Source: Sternotherus odoratus (taxonomy: Eukaryota > Chordata > Testudines > Kinosternidae). From it: 64,000 nt of DNA. The stretch covers positions 320,001 to 384,000 of the forward strand of contig JAVMKO010000163.1 in the NCBI GenBank assembly GCA_032164245.1. The letters run 5' to 3'. Made by a program: the position numbers and the translations under genes. The notes beneath the pieces are model-generated. The model did not search any database and was not told the DNA's origin. It saw nothing but the letters and a program-made list of their open reading frames with translations. This document shows, one piece after another, positions 33,675 through 45,345 of this stretch. The number at the start of each line of letters is the position of its first letter. The first letter of the stretch is position 1.

Positions 33675-34504
33675 CTCCCTGCTTCAGAGAAAAGAGACTA
33701 GAGCAGAGGGGGTTCCAGACACCATCCCATCCAGCCAACACACACACAGACTTTTCTGAGGCATTAACTTTTCCTTCTCCTTTAGGACTCTTTAATACAG
33801 CGGGAAATACCATCCCTAGAGGCCCCTTCCCACAGAGCACACAGCCCTAGTGCAGAGAGAGAGCTGGGGACTGCTGGGTTGTTGTGGGCAAGGCGTGAAA
33901 GGGACGAACTGAAAATCCACTAGGACCATTGTCCCCCTTGCTCACCCCCAAGCACTTTTGATTCTTGATGACTGTGATGCTGAGACTCCACTGCCTCAGG
34001 ATCCTTGACCCCCCCTCACCCCCCACTGGAGACCGGTTCCTTAGACCCCTGTTCATATTTCATCTCCCAGCCGGTGCATCCCGGCCCAGCCACTCACCTT
34101 CTGCCCCAGGAGAACCAGCTGGTGGCTGCACCCACAGACAGACACTTATACCGCTCCCCTCAGAGCAGCAGCCGCAGCTGTTGGCAGCTAATCCCCACCT
34201 AAGGCTGGTGGAAGGAGCTGGGATCACTTGTTATTTCTCCCCCACATCGAGTCTCACTGGGTTTGGACACATTTCTCTCTCCACCCGATTTCAATTCACA
34301 GCCCCTCCCCCATTTCTGCTTTAGGCCTCATTCCTGGACAGGTGTGAACACAAAGAAACATTTGGTGACCACTCACAGCTACTTCCCTGAAGAGTTTTTA
34401 ATGTAACAATTGCTGCCTCTGACCCCCATGAAGAACAGCTGAATTTATCCCCAGGCGCTTCATCCTCCTCCATAACCATGTCATCAAAATCACCTGGGTG
34501 ACTG
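33675..34504. repeat. Direct segmental duplication, copy A (partner 41112-41920)
   Basis: Shares CCTGCTTCAGAGAAAAGAG, TTTAATACAGCGGGAAATACC, ATGCTGAGACTCCACTGCC and ATGTCATCAAAATCACCTGG with 41112-41920 in the same orientation. The partner starts immediately after the T run of tRNA-Met at 41102-41111. A minus-strand acidic open frame here (34608-34321) is broken in the partner, so I do not call it a gene. Confidence 0.85.
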
Positions 34505-36211
34505 CGTCTCTCAGGCAGGTCTTGAGCCGGCCCATGTGAAGAATGGGACTTGGGTCCGGACTCTCCATTGGAGACGCCAGAGGCTTCCAATGGCACCTCT
34601 AATGACAACGGCTCAGTGCACAGCTAGCAGCCTGCCTGCCCCGGGGGAAGGGCTCACCAGGATCTCCTGGGCACTGAGGTTCTTCTGCATGTGGTGCGCA
34701 CACTCCCCCTGAGCCTTTGGTCTAACTGCAGTTGTTGGGCCCCAGACCAGGGTATCTGGGTGATGGTGATGCTGCCTTCTGGCCTCTGGATCCCTGTTTT
34801 CTCCCCTAGCCTAGCTCTAGGCAAAGCCGGCTCTGCTGGAGATGGGGTTAAAGGCGACTGTTTTGCAAGGGGCTTATCTCGTTGCCGGGAGAAACGAGGC
34901 CTCACACAGGTGGCTAGTTGGAAAGTGGTGAGTTTATTGGAGGGGGCGGCATTTCGTGCTGGGGGGCTTATCTGCCACCACGGCCACAATACAAGATGAC
35001 TGACACGCCTGGGCGATGTCCAGAGAAGCCCAAAGAGGAAGCCCAACCCAAAGAGGTGTGTCAGCACAGATATACCCATGCTCATTTGCATCTCATACAT
35101 ACTCATCTCATTAATAGCAAGCAACAAACTGATTGGTCAGCACTTGTTGGTTATGCAGTCCTGCCTTAGTTTCCCCATTTGGTTTCCCACGCATTCATTC
35201 TCACACAGACGGGGTAAACACTCATGCAGCTGGGAACTGGTTCCCAAACACACAGATAACACAAGGTCATTCTCAGATAATACCACCATTATGCACTCTC
35301 CTGGAGTTGACTTAGAAGCGTAACTGCGCTTCCTAGTGGTTGCCCGTTACAATGTCTTCTGGACCTAACAACCTATTTTAGCTCTCCGCTCTATCTTTTT
35401 TATTTTATGAATAAACATTTAGTTTTTAGATACTAAGGGACTGGAATCAGTGATATTTGTGGGTAAGATCTGATGTATATATTGACCTGGGTCTGGGGCT
35501 TGGTCCGTTGGGATCAGGGAATCTTTTTGCTTTTACTGGGGTATTGGTTTTCATGCCCAGTCATCCCCATAACAAATGGCACCAGTGGTGATACTGGGGA
35601 ACTGGAGTGTCTAAGGAAATTGCTTGTGTGACTTATGGTTGCTAGTGGGGTAAAACCAAAGTCCTGTCTCTTTGGCTGGTTCGGTGCCTTTAGAGTAAAG
35701 GAAACCCAGGCTTGGGTTATAACTGCCCTGCTCTACGCAATGTGTCCTGAACTGATCCTCTCAGAAGTGTCCAACAAAGGCAGCATCGTTACAGCTGCAC
35801 AAAGTTCTTGGTCTGTCTCATGGCTCGTCAGGGAAGTGCGGCCATGTTGCCTGAGCCTGAGTCATGTCCACAGCCTGGACCACATGGGCTGATGGAGGCA
35901 GAGCCACATGAGTCAATGGCAGGTGGAGTCGGGAGCCTCGGCTCTTTTCCGTGAGAGCCACACAGAGCTGCCAAGTGTCCCCAAAGCCTCCCTCATGTTC
36001 TCCCACAGCAGCTGCCTGTGGGAGAACACGAAAAGGGAGAAGGAAGCACTGCTGCCTCAGGCTCACACACAGGCCTGTCTCTTGCCTTCAGCCCAGGCAG
36101 CTAGAGGTGATGGGAGCTCCCTGGCAGGCTGCTGCTACAGCCACCTCTCATCTCATGGCCGAGGCTCTTGTTGCTCTGCTGGTCACTGGCCCAGAACAAA
36201 AAGCATGTGCC
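34505..36211. other. Anonymous sequence with a possible LTR-like part
   Basis: No gene recognised. 35390-35640 has features seen in retroelement LTR ends (TTTATGAATAAACATTT, then GGCACCAGTGGTGATACTGGGG), but no paired LTR or coding region. 35648-35895 (CTCTTTGGCTGGTTCGGTGCC and following) is directly duplicated at about 45100-45345. Confidence 0.35.
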
Positions 36212-36283
36212 CAGCAAAGGGCAGTTTCAATGTATCAACCTCTGGGTTATGGGCCCAGCACACTTCCACTGGGCCACTCTGCC
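36212..36283 (-). tRNA. tRNA-iMet(CAT)
   Basis: 72 bp on the minus strand. The acceptor stem GGCAGAG/CTTTGCT pairs with two wobbles. The anticodon stem-loop CTGGG-CCCATAA-CCCAG is intact and keeps the three G:C pairs characteristic of initiator tRNA. The T loop (TTGATACATTGAAAC) has drifted from GGATCGAAACC, so promoter strength is doubtful. Confidence 0.7.
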
Positions 36284-36406
36284 ACCTTTTGATTGACAGT
36301 CTCCAGCACCAAGCCTCCAGCACCCACACTAGCACCCTGTGAGCTTTAGCACAGGCAGACAGCTGTGCAGGCTGCTAGGCAACAACCCTAGCATTAGCAG
36401 ACAGGT

Positions 36407-36480
36407 GTCTCTGTGGCGCAATGGGTCAGCGTGTTTGGCTGTTAACCACAAGGCTGGTGGTTCGAGCCCACCCAGGGAAG
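36407..36480 (+). tRNA. tRNA-Asn(GTT)
   Basis: 74 bp with D arm GCGCAATGGGTCAGCG, anticodon loop CTGTTAA (GTT) and intact T arm GGTGGTTCGAGCCCACC. It is the only tRNA in the cluster that keeps the TTCGA B box. Minor defects: a mismatch at the first acceptor pair and one in the anticodon stem. Its flanks duplicate those of the relic at 56130. Confidence 0.85.
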
Positions 36481-36595
36481 GTTGTGACCTTTTCCTTCTC
36501 AAGACTTGCTGAGAGACTCAAAGGCCCCATTTTCCTGCCTCTAAACCCTCCCACTTGGCTTCAGTAGGATCAGCTGAGATCCAAAGAGTTTGCTC

Positions 36596-36665
36596 AGCAG
36601 AGTCAGGCAGTGGAAGTCTCCTGGCCTGTAACTGGAAGTCGGTTGCTTGAATCCATTCTCTGCTA
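36596..36665 (+). pseudogene. tRNA-iMet-like relic
   Basis: Begins AGCAGAGTC and ends TTCTCTGCTA as in initiator tRNA, with GCAGTGGAAG in the D arm. The anticodon loop is CCTGTAA, so CAT has become TGT, and the T arm is degraded. It is a diverged copy of the iMet gene 300 bp to the left. Confidence 0.65.
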
Positions 36666-37402
36666 GGCACGTGCTTAGGAAGTAAGAGACAGACCCACAG
36701 GCAGGAGCAGGACTAGAAAGTGCAGTCTCAGGCTGGAAGGAAGCACTGTGGGCCCAGTGCTGAGAAAGCCCAGAGGGAGAGCAGAGCAGCAGATAAGGGT
36801 GGGGAGAGAGAGAAGCAATGAGTCCAGAGTGCAGGTGTAAAGGAGGGTGTGATCCCACTCTTGTGGCAAAATTCCCTGGCTTATAGACAACCCTGGTGGA
36901 ATTGGCTAGTGAAAGGATCTGAGTCCCTGCCACTCCCTGACCCAGATGCCTGCCTGACCCCAAGGACTCTCTTTCTACTCATGTGTGGCAGAGTCCTCAG
37001 AACCCCGACGAGGCTGGTCCCAGGATTCCAGGGGGCTCAACCCCCAACCTTGTCATGGTCACTTAGAACAGGGGCTGGGGTGTCTCCACTCTGGGTGTCT
37101 GACTCCCTGGGAGGGAATCCCAGAGGAGTTGTAGGCATGTCCATCCCAAGAAATGAGAGAAACAAGGTAGGGGAGGTAAGATCTTTTCTTGGCCATGTTC
37201 GGTTGGTGAGGGAGAGACGCTTTTGAGGCCCACAGAACTGAATCACCTGCAGGTCTCTGTGTGGCTTCAAAGTTTATCTCTCTCCCCATCTCCCAGGTAC
37301 GAACACTTGTCCCTACCCGCTCTCAACCCCACTGAAAATTCCTTGGGGGTCACGCCTTGCTTTTATCAACCTAGGGGCCTGGGAAAACTCTAATTAGCAT
37401 GT

Positions 37403-37496
37403 GCTCCAGTGGTGCAATGGGTTAGCTCACGCTACTTCTAGAGCAGTGCTGCGGGAGGATATGCTGAGGTTGTGAGTTCAAGCCTCACCTCAAGCA
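37403..37496 (+). pseudogene. Intron-containing tRNA-Ile(TAT)-type gene, altered anticodon
   Basis: 94 bp. The body matches vertebrate tRNA-Ile(TAT), including an intron of about 20 bp after the anticodon loop (GAGCAGTGCTGCGGGAGGA) and T arm GTGAGTTCAAGCCTCAC. The loop reads ACTTCTA, so the anticodon would be TCT rather than TAT, and the 3' acceptor strand (TCAAGC) pairs imperfectly. Probably a pseudogene. Confidence 0.65.
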
Positions 37497-38267
37497 CTGG
37501 TTTTATGAACTAAATGGCTTCACCCCTCATTTGGCCCCTTGGAATGGAGAATTCGAGCCCAGGGACACTGAAACACCCCCTTCAATTATTACCTCCTCTC
37601 TGGAATGCAGGTTGGGATCCACAACCCTTCTCCGCACCAGCCCCTGTGCCAGGGTCCCTTCACACAGAGCCCAGAGTCCTGCCCAGCCTTTGACCCTTGA
37701 CTCAGAGCCTGGGGAGGGAGAGGAGCAAGGCAGCCATTGGTTGAGACTTTCCCTTCCCCCCCCCACCTACTTCCCTGGTTCTTGTCACAGACAGAAAGCA
37801 GGAAAAGACCAGAAGTCCGAAGCACAGACAATAGGATGTTTATTGGGGGTAGTTTCCAAGCAAGCACCTTGAGACGCCTTTGCACCAGTCAGGTTTATCT
37901 TTATCCACTGTCGCTGATAGAGTCTGTTCCCTTCCCAGACTCTCTGAAGAGCCCACATCGCTCTGCTGGAGGAGGGAGCCCTCGAGAAGAAGCAAAAGCT
38001 CCAAACTTTCCTCCCCAGCCAGGTCAGTACAGCTACGTGGAGGCAGAAACAGAGCCCAGGAGACAGAGCGTCCACCTCCTCCACGGGAGAATGCAGCCAT
38101 CTGGGAGGAACCTGAGATGTGCCTTTGTTCCTCCAGCCTGTGTGGACAGAGGGGGGTGTTCAGGAAGTTTCCCCTTCAGTCCCCCCCACAAAAGGCCCTT
38201 CTAGGAAATGCAAAATCTTGAAAAGAAAAAGTAACATCAGAAAGGGCTCTAAAGACACACAATTTAA

Positions 38268-38340
38268 CAGCTGACCAGGGACTTGAACCCTGGACCCTCA
38301 GATTAAAAGTCTGAGGCTCTACCAACTGAGCTAGCCAGGA
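38268..38340 (-). tRNA. tRNA-Lys(TTT), acceptor stem weakened
   Basis: 73 bp on the minus strand: TAGCTCAGTTGGTAGAGC D arm, CAGACTTTTAATCTG anticodon arm (TTT) and a perfect CCAGGGTTCAAGTCCCTGG T arm. The two outer acceptor pairs are mismatched, so it may be inactive. Confidence 0.7.
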
Positions 38341-39820
38341 TCACAAAGCAAACTGAAAGTTCATGGAGAGGAGAAATTACTCAAGAAGAAGGGACACAGA
38401 GGAAGCATGTTGCTCTCTCTCTTCCCAGCCCTGGCACCAAATTGCCCCATAATTTCATAATGCCCATGGCTGCACCAGCCCTGTCAACCAGCCCCATCCC
38501 TTGGCCATCACCATATGGGTTGTGCCCACTGTAAGGGGTAGGGCCAATCCTGGGGTGTGTGGGATCCCAGTCAACTCCCTCTTCCCTGCCTCTTCGCCTT
38601 CCCCTGCACTCCCCCATTCCCCCTCTTCCCCCAGCAACCCTGCACTCACTGGCAGTGGTGGGAAGTGGAGCAACCCAGCCCCAGCCCCCGCCCCCGCTTC
38701 TCCACCAGCTCCCAGCCCACTCTGCTTCCCTTTCCCCTGCCACAGTCATGTCACTCTGGTTGAGGAAAGGACCGGCCCTGGCTCTCAGTGGCAGCAGGAA
38801 CCAGAGCACCATGGCTGGAAGCTGGTGGACTAGACCTGGCTGGGGCCAGGTTTCTTCACTTCCCACCACTGCCAATGAGTGCGGAGGGATCCCTTCCCCC
38901 AAGTCTCCTTCCCCAAGCAACATGGATGGGGTCAGGGTAAGGGAAGCAGAGCAGGCTTCTCCTGGCCTCCTGGTTATCCCCTGGGTGCACTGGGCCTGTG
39001 GAGCCCCCAAAAAAGGTCCACAACAGCTCCTCCTGTTAGGTGAAATAGCAAGTCCCACTCACCTCTCCAACACCCGAGTTTGTGCGGAGTTGGTATAGGG
39101 CTGACAAGCTGTCAGATTCCAAGTACATAGACACCAATTCATTGATCAACGGGCTCACACTATTCTTAGCTCAAAAGCTTCAGAGTAAGTGTGGCAACTT
39201 TATTAGGGGTAAGCATCAATATTTATACACAGAAGTAAACAAAGTAGTTAACAGGTCATAATGGTCATGCATAATCAATCAAGATTGTACTGGGTAAAAC
39301 AGGTTAAAATATAAATTCCAAAGACAAAGGGGAGATGGCTACTTAAGGGGAGGGGGGGTGTCAGGAGCTGTTCCCAGGTCAGAGCTTTGATCAAAAGTTC
39401 AGACAGAGACATCAAGTCTGGGTGAAGTTTAAGCTCATCAAAAGTTCAGACTCAACACTCCCATCAGACCCTGCAAGGGAGGCTCAGGGCCCCACACAGC
39501 CTCCCCCATGGTGGGGCTGCATAGGGCACCCAGATGGCTAGGGACACCACTGCTCAAAGGCATTTTGTCAGCATCATGCCCCAGTCAACTGCACCTCCCC
39601 AAACTCCACAAGGCCCAGCTCATCAACCTGGCCACTCTTACAGCCGCCACTTCAGCCTGACTAATAGGAGGAGTTTTAAGTCTCCCTCCCTCAGGCCAAA
39701 TCTCAGTTGAGGAAAGAGACAAATTTCAAGCCACACCAAGACCTAGGAGTGATTCATTGTGGTTTCATAGCTTGTTCCTTTCACCGACTGAACTTGGCCC
39801 AATATAAGATACTAGCATAA
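38341..39820. other. Anonymous sequence, no gene
   Basis: Pro/Ser-rich open frames on both strands at 38381-39098 have no splice context or homology that I recognise. 39110-39490 is AT-rich and may be an LTR-like fragment. Confidence 0.35.
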
Positions 39821-40500
39821 GTGCCCGGCGCTGCTTGGGTCAGTCGGAGGTGGGGAGGTGGCAGACAGCTGACACCCCCTGACCAACCCCAACACCCACC
39901 CCTCACCCACCCCGACACCTTCCCACCCCCCGAAGCAAACCCGAAACCCCCACCTCACCCCCCGACCGAATCCGACACCCCCACCTCACTTACCGTCCCA
40001 CCAAACCCAACTCAGATCCGTCGCAGGCGGGGAGGGGGCCCAGAGCCGAGGGATTCCGGGGACCTTCGCAGGTGGGGGGGGCACAGAGCTGATGTAGTCC
40101 GGGGTTCCGTTGGGGAGGTGGGAGGGGCAGAGAACTGAGGGATCTCCGGGGTTCCGTTGGGGAGGTGGGAGGGGCAGAGAACTGAGGGATCTCCGGGGTT
40201 CCGTTGGAGGAGGGAGGGGTGAGCTGAGCGAGTGAGGTGTCTGTTGGAGGGGGGTATTATGACATCATCACCACCTAACTGCCAAGCTGATGTGATTGGC
40301 CCTGAAAGACTTTCACCCCTGGGGGGCGTCAGAGGTGAGATCCGAAAATTTTTCGACCCGTACCAGCATCTAGACCCCAAGACCCCTCACTGTACCAAAT
40401 TTCAAGTCTCTGGCTCAAACGGTGTGGGAGGACTTCGCAGTCATACGTACATACATACACACATACATACATACACCACTTGACTTTTATATATATAGAT
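39815..40500. repeat. Unclassified interspersed element with simple tail
   Basis: C-rich then G-rich halves, with an internal 57-bp direct duplication (GAGGGATCTCCGGGGTTCCG at about 40136 and 40185), then CCAAATTTCAAGTCTCTGGC and an ACATACATAC run ending TATATATAGATTA at 40501. The tail resembles that of a LINE or other retroelement. To its right, 40500-40590 is an inverted copy of about 37090-37170. Confidence 0.4.
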
Positions 40501-41028
40501 TACCTCACCCTCCTTGTTTCTCTCATGTCTTGGGATGGACATGCCTACAACCACTGTGGGATTCCCTCCCAGGGAGTCAGACACCCTAAAATTGTGCTGT
40601 GATATTCTCTACATCAAAACAGCACTCTGGAATGGTCATAGTCGCCTCCCGTTCCAGTGGCCGTCAGTCACCCAGCAGGAAGGAAAATACTCGTTCTTGT
40701 AGGAATAGGGTCAGGGGAGCTGAGCACGTTGATGTTCCAGGCTTTGCATCAAAGCAACCCTGGGTGTAAAATCAGCTGTTCTTAAGGGGGGTAGGAGGCA
40801 GGAATTGTTAAATAACAAATGTTCATGGAAGTTGGTGTAAGTGGTCACCAAATGTTTCTTTGTGCTCATTAACAGAGAGAGGTGATTGATTTGCTGCTGA
40901 GTAAGCTCCCAGGACAGATCTCTGGGCAGCAGATGTGTGTGCTTGTTCCAGCACATCCCTGACTCCAACTGTGCCCCACTCACTGCTGTAGAAGGGTCTT
41001 ATATGAACTGAACCTGTACTCTTCTCAA

Positions 41029-41101
41029 GCCTTCTTAGCACAGTTGGCAGTGTGTCAGTCTCATCATCTGAAGGTCCTGAGTTCAAGCCTCAGACAGGGT
41101 G
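41029..41101 (+). tRNA. tRNA-Met(CAT), elongator
   Basis: 73 bp with D arm TTAGCACAGTTGGCAG, anticodon stem-loop CAGTCTCATCATCTG (CAT) and T arm CTGAGTTCAAGCCTCAG. Six of seven acceptor pairs form. An eight-T run follows at 41103-41110, the expected Pol III terminator. Confidence 0.8.
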
Positions 41102-41111
41102 ATTTTTTTTG

Positions 41112-41920
41112 TTCCCTGCTTCAGAGAAAAGAGACTAGAGCAGAGGGGTTTCTAGACACCGTCCCACCCAGCTCACAAACACACAGACTTTTCTGAGGCA
41201 TTAACTTTTCCTTCTCCTTTAGGACTCTTTAATACAGCGGGAAATACCCATCCCTAGAGGCCCCTTGCCACAGAGCACACAACAGTAGTGCAGAGAGAAA
41301 GCTGGGTACTGCCAGGTTGTTGGCATTTCCCGCCTTACTCAATGGTTGTTGTCCATAACCCGCCTTGCTCAGCCCCAAGCAGCCTTGACCATTGCTGACT
41401 GTGATGCTGAGACTCCACTGCCTCAGCATCCTCGATCCCACTGCAGGCTGGTTCCTTAGACCCCTCTTCATATTTGGGCCCCCAGCCAGTGCATCCCTGC
41501 CCAGCCACTCACCTTCTGCCCCAAGAGAACCAGCTGGTGGGCTGCAGTCCCAGACAGACACTTATACCACTCCCCTCAGAGTAGCAGCTGCAGCTGTTGG
41601 CAGCTAATCCCCACCTAAGGCTGGGGAAGGAGCTGGGATCACTTGTTATTTCTCCTACACATCGAGTCTCACTGGATTTGGACACATTTATCTCTACACC
41701 TGATTTCAATTCACAGCCCCTCCCCCATTTCTGCTTTAGGTCTCATTCCTGGACAGATGTGAACACAAAGAAACTTTTGCTGACCACTCACAGCTACTTC
41801 CCTGAAGAGGTTTTAATGTAATAATTGCTGCCTCCGCCCCCCAATGAAGAACAGCTGATTTTATCCCCAGGCGCTTCATCCTCCTCCATAACCATGTCAT
41901 CAAAATCACCTGGGTGACTG
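41112..41920. repeat. Direct segmental duplication, copy B (partner 33675-34504)
   Basis: See the partner for matching segments. This copy begins at the base after the tRNA-Met terminator, so the duplication or insertion breakpoint coincides with the end of the tRNA transcription unit. It has small internal deletions compared with copy A. Confidence 0.8.
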
Positions 41921-42189
41921 TGTGAACCTCCTGACACTCCCCACTCCTCCTCCTTCACAGGTGTGACACCCACGTGGCTGGTGTAAGATTCATTTCCTCA
42001 AAGCTCTCCCACTTCAGGGGTTTTCCTTCCATTCCTTGGCCCCCCAGGCCCTGTTGCTAGCACAGAGTGCCCCTCCCCTACCCCAGCAGTGTCCCTGTTT
42101 CAGGCTCGCCACAAAAATCTTCTCTGGCTCCAGGAGAGGCTCCAATGGCCCCAACACCAGTTACATCATTTGCAGACTGGCTCTGCCTC

Positions 42190-42365
42190 CCCCTGCTTAA
42201 TGTCACTTCTCCACCTATATCTCCCAGCCTGCACTGGGGGCACTTCCACCCTCTCCAGGCCAGGTAAGGGATGTCTCCCAGGCCAGGCTGACCCTCCCGC
42301 TATCTCTTATCTTCTCCCAGCTGTGGCCTCTCAGGAACTACATCTCCCAGCCTGCCCCTCTGAAA
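42190..42365 (+). promoter_or_regulatory. Decayed relic of the KRAB-type promoter
   Basis: Contains TATATCTCCCAGCCTGCACTGGGGGCACTTCC (42217-42248) and GAACTACATCTCCCAGCCTGC (42334-42354, a full ZNF143-type element on the plus strand). They match the CpG-island copies at 13.8, 22 and 63.5 kb but with CpGs lost. It has the same orientation as the copy at 63.5 kb. Confidence 0.45.
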
Positions 42366-42655
42366 AACAAAGTTTCCCTGGCTGGGGTCCAGGCGGGGTG
42401 TCTGTCACTGGCTGGATCTCACCAGGGATAAGCAGGGGCTGGGGCTGGTTTTGGTGAATCATTAGACTAAGGTGACCCCGGAGGCGAATGCAGCCACCAC
42501 ATTTCAGTTCAGCTTTGGAGTTGTGACATACGGACAATCACCTACCTAGAAAGTGTTTAAATCCCATGGGCACAACTCTCCCATGCACAGCTTGTGAGTT
42601 CATCCAACTACAGAGAGCAGCCCTGTAAATGAATCATAGAGACCTTTTTACCCCC

Positions 42656-42727
42656 AGCAGAGTACTGCAGTTGCAGTGTGCTGGGCTCATAACCAAGCAC
42701 TCAGTAGATCAAAACTGTCCTTTGCTA
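42656..42727 (+). pseudogene. tRNA-iMet(CAT) relic
   Basis: 72 bp. The acceptor stem AGCAGAG/CTTTGCT pairs fully and the anticodon CAT is kept (CTCATAA). The initiator G:C run in the anticodon stem is broken and the T arm reads GTAGATCAAAACTGTC. It may still fold but is probably inactive. Confidence 0.65.
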
Positions 42728-43079
42728 GTTTGTGTTTTATTACTTCCAGCCATGGAAATCACTCAGCTGCCTTTATTTGCTCCACATAGTGATGAGGAAC
42801 AAATTCTCTCCCTGTTTACACTTCCACAGTGATAAAGGAAGGAATAAAGCCCCAGCAGAGCCTTATCCCTCAGAGTCCAGTCCTGTCAGAAGAGATGTGC
42901 GATGACTCCAATCACATGGTGTCTTCTGCAGCAGGGTCTTTTTTTCCTGGAGGAGCAGTACAGTTCCTAAGCAGAATCAGCCTTATTAATACTCTGCAAC
43001 TAAACCAAGCCACCTGAATGATTCAAATCTTACTCCTTTGGAAAATCTGCACCACTGCACAAGCACAGACTTCATATCC

Positions 43080-44210
43080 CCCAAAGATTTATTTTGCATC
43101 TGATGAAGTGGGTATTAGACCATGAAAGCTTATGCTTCAAAACCTTTGTTAGTCTTTAACGTGCCACAGGACTTTCTGTTGCTTCTGCAGATCCAGACTA
43201 ACATGGCTACCTCTCTGATTCATGACAGGTTTTAGATTAGCAGCCGTGTTCGTCTGTATCTGTAAATAAGACAAGGAAGACTTTATAGCACCTTAGAGAC
43301 TAACCAGTTTATTTCAGCATAAGCTTTCATGGGCTATAACCCACTAAATTGGATGCATAGTCTGGAACAGAAGTAAGAGGCATTTATACACACAGAAAGC
43401 AAAAAAAAAAGTTGTAGATTAGCATACCAATTCAAAGAGGCTGTTTAATGTGGATGGGCCATTATCACCAGGAGAAAAAATACCTTTTGAAATGGATTTC
43501 TGTGTCTGGCAGTAGATAACACCTATTGAAGGTAAATTAACTAGGGAAATGCAATCAATTAGTGTAATGAGAGAACCATTCACAAGTTCTGTTTAGCTCT
43601 TGGTTTATTGTGTCCAATTTGAAAATTAATTCCAGTTCCTCAGTTTCTCGTTGGAGTCTGTTTTGGAAGTTTTTCTGTTTCAAAACTGACACCATCAAGT
43701 CTTTAATGAAAAGGCCAGGAAGACTGAAGTGTTCTCCTACCGGTTTTTAAATGTTATGATTCCTGATGTCAGATTTGTGTCCATTTATTCTTTTGCATAG
43801 AGACTGGCCTGTTTGGCCAATGTACATAGCAGGGGGCATTGCTGGCACATGATGGCCTATATCACATGGGTGGATGTGCAGGTGAATGAGCCTCTGATGG
43901 TGTGGCTAATGTGATGAGGTCCTCTGATGGTGTCAGTTGAATGGATATGAGGACAGAGTTGGCATCGGGCTTTGTTACAAGGATAGGTACCTGGGTTAGT
44001 GTTTTTGGTGTGCGGTTGCTGGTGAGTATTTGTTTCAGGTTGGGGGGCTGTCTGCAAGCGAAGACTGGTCTGTCTCCCAAGATCTGTGCGAGTGTGGGAT
44101 CATCTTTCAGGACAGGTTGTAGGTCTTTGATGAGGCGTTGGAGAGGCTTAAGTTGGAGGCTGAAGGTGATGGCTAATGGTGTTCTGTTTTTGTCGTTCTT
44201 GGGCCTGTCC
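43080..44210 (-). mobile_element. Penelope-like element fragment with GIY-YIG domain
   Basis: On the minus strand, 44080-43600 encodes in broken frames the C-terminal part of a Penelope-like retroelement: a Cys-containing region (YPCNKARCQLCPHI), then HVIYAIMCQQCP as the start of the GIY-YIG endonuclease, then the C-terminal KNFQNRL-type helix (43690-43600). The tail at 43080-43360 contains GCAGATCCAGACTAACATGG and matches the MITE-like insertion at 27033-27215. Frameshifts show it is dead. Confidence 0.7.
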
Positions 44211-44353
44211 TAAAAAACAGATTGACAGAGCCAGAAGAGTACCCTGAAGCCACCTACTACAGGACAGGCCCAATAAAGACAAAGCTTGTCCCTCACTGCT
44301 GGGGGCTGGCAAAGAGTCAGATGTGGGCAGAAATGCTGTTTTAAATCAAAGCA

Positions 44354-44427
44354 GGCACTATGGCTTAGCTGGCTAAAGCACCTGTCTAGTAAACAGGAGA
44401 TCCTGGGTTCAACTCCCAGTGGTGCCT
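44354..44427 (+). tRNA. tRNA-Thr(AGT)
   Basis: 74 bp with acceptor GGCACTA/TGGTGCC, D arm TGGCTTAGCTGGCTAAAGC, anticodon stem-loop CCTGTCTAGTAAACAGG and T arm CTGGGTTCAACTCCCAG. A TTTTT terminator follows at 44427-44431. It is well preserved. Confidence 0.9.
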
Positions 44428-44879
44428 TTTTGTGTAGGTCTTGGGGCACCTGGTTTTGGCTGCTGTCAGAAGACAAGGTTCAGTTTCTCTCATGGTTTAA
44501 ATTACACTCACAAGCACTGAAAATGGTGTTAAGAGCAGGTAGGTCAGTGGTCCAGTCTCCTCCCAGATGACCCCTCCCTCTGGGACATGGGCAGAAAGGG
44601 GCAGGTCTGAGCTCTTCCACCAAGTGGCTCATTGTGGCTGCCAGAATCTGCGGATGGCTCATTTAGCTTCACCCAAGGTTGAGTCCTGCTCTGTGCACTG
44701 TGTGGGAGAATGAAAATCATAAATCACCCTTTGAAATAACAAATGCAGCAGGATGTGTTATTGTCCCTGCCCCAAAGCAGACAGACCCATGGAGAACTGC
44801 CAGTGAGTCCAGGGTGATACTTCACTGGGGTTTTACCATTTCCACTTGCTAAACTCCCGCCCAACCATGTGGGGTCCCA

Positions 44880-45345
44880 CAGCCCGGTGCTGAGTCTGAG
44901 CTGAGATGTCTATGCTGCAAATTTTTCATCCAACCGCCCAAGACCTGGGAGCCTGAGCTGGCATAGAACAGCCCTGGGTGTTTCACTGCAGAGTGGACAT
45001 CGCCTAGCATTATGTCTACACTTCCATTAACCCACCCAGGTCACTATTCTCAAACCCTGGGGCAGCTGATTCAGGCTTGTGGTTCTTGTGGTGCAGGGTT
45101 AAACCCAAAGTCCTCTCTCTTTGGCTGGTTCGGTGCCTTTAGCGTAAAGGAAACCCAGCCTTGGGTTATAACTGCCCTGCTCTACGCAATGTGTCCTGAA
45201 CTGATACTCTGAGAAGTGTCCAACAAAGGCAGCATCGTTACAGCTGCACAAAGCACTTGGCCTGTTTCATGGCTCGTCAGGGAAGTGCGGCCATGTTGCC
45301 CGAGCCTGAGTCATGTCCACAGCCTGGACCACATGGGCTGACAGC
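44880..45345. repeat. MITE-like sequence and duplicated 45.1 kb block
   Basis: 44880-45020 contains ATGTCTATGCTGCAAATT and GTTTCACTGCAGAGTGGAC, inverted-type ends of a MITE family also seen at 51.2-51.6 kb. 45100-45345 is the direct copy of 35648-35895. No gene. Confidence 0.5.

Noticed and set aside
34321..34608. Acidic minus-strand protein of 95 codons
   Set aside because: The duplicated copy at 41.8-41.9 kb has frame-breaking indels and there is no splice or family support.
35390..35640. Complete endogenous retrovirus
   Set aside because: Only an LTR-like stretch is present; no gag, pol or env coding sequence or second LTR was found.
38381..39098. Possible gene with Pro-rich frames on both strands
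   Set aside because: No conserved motif, no splice sites in phase, and similar openness on both strands.
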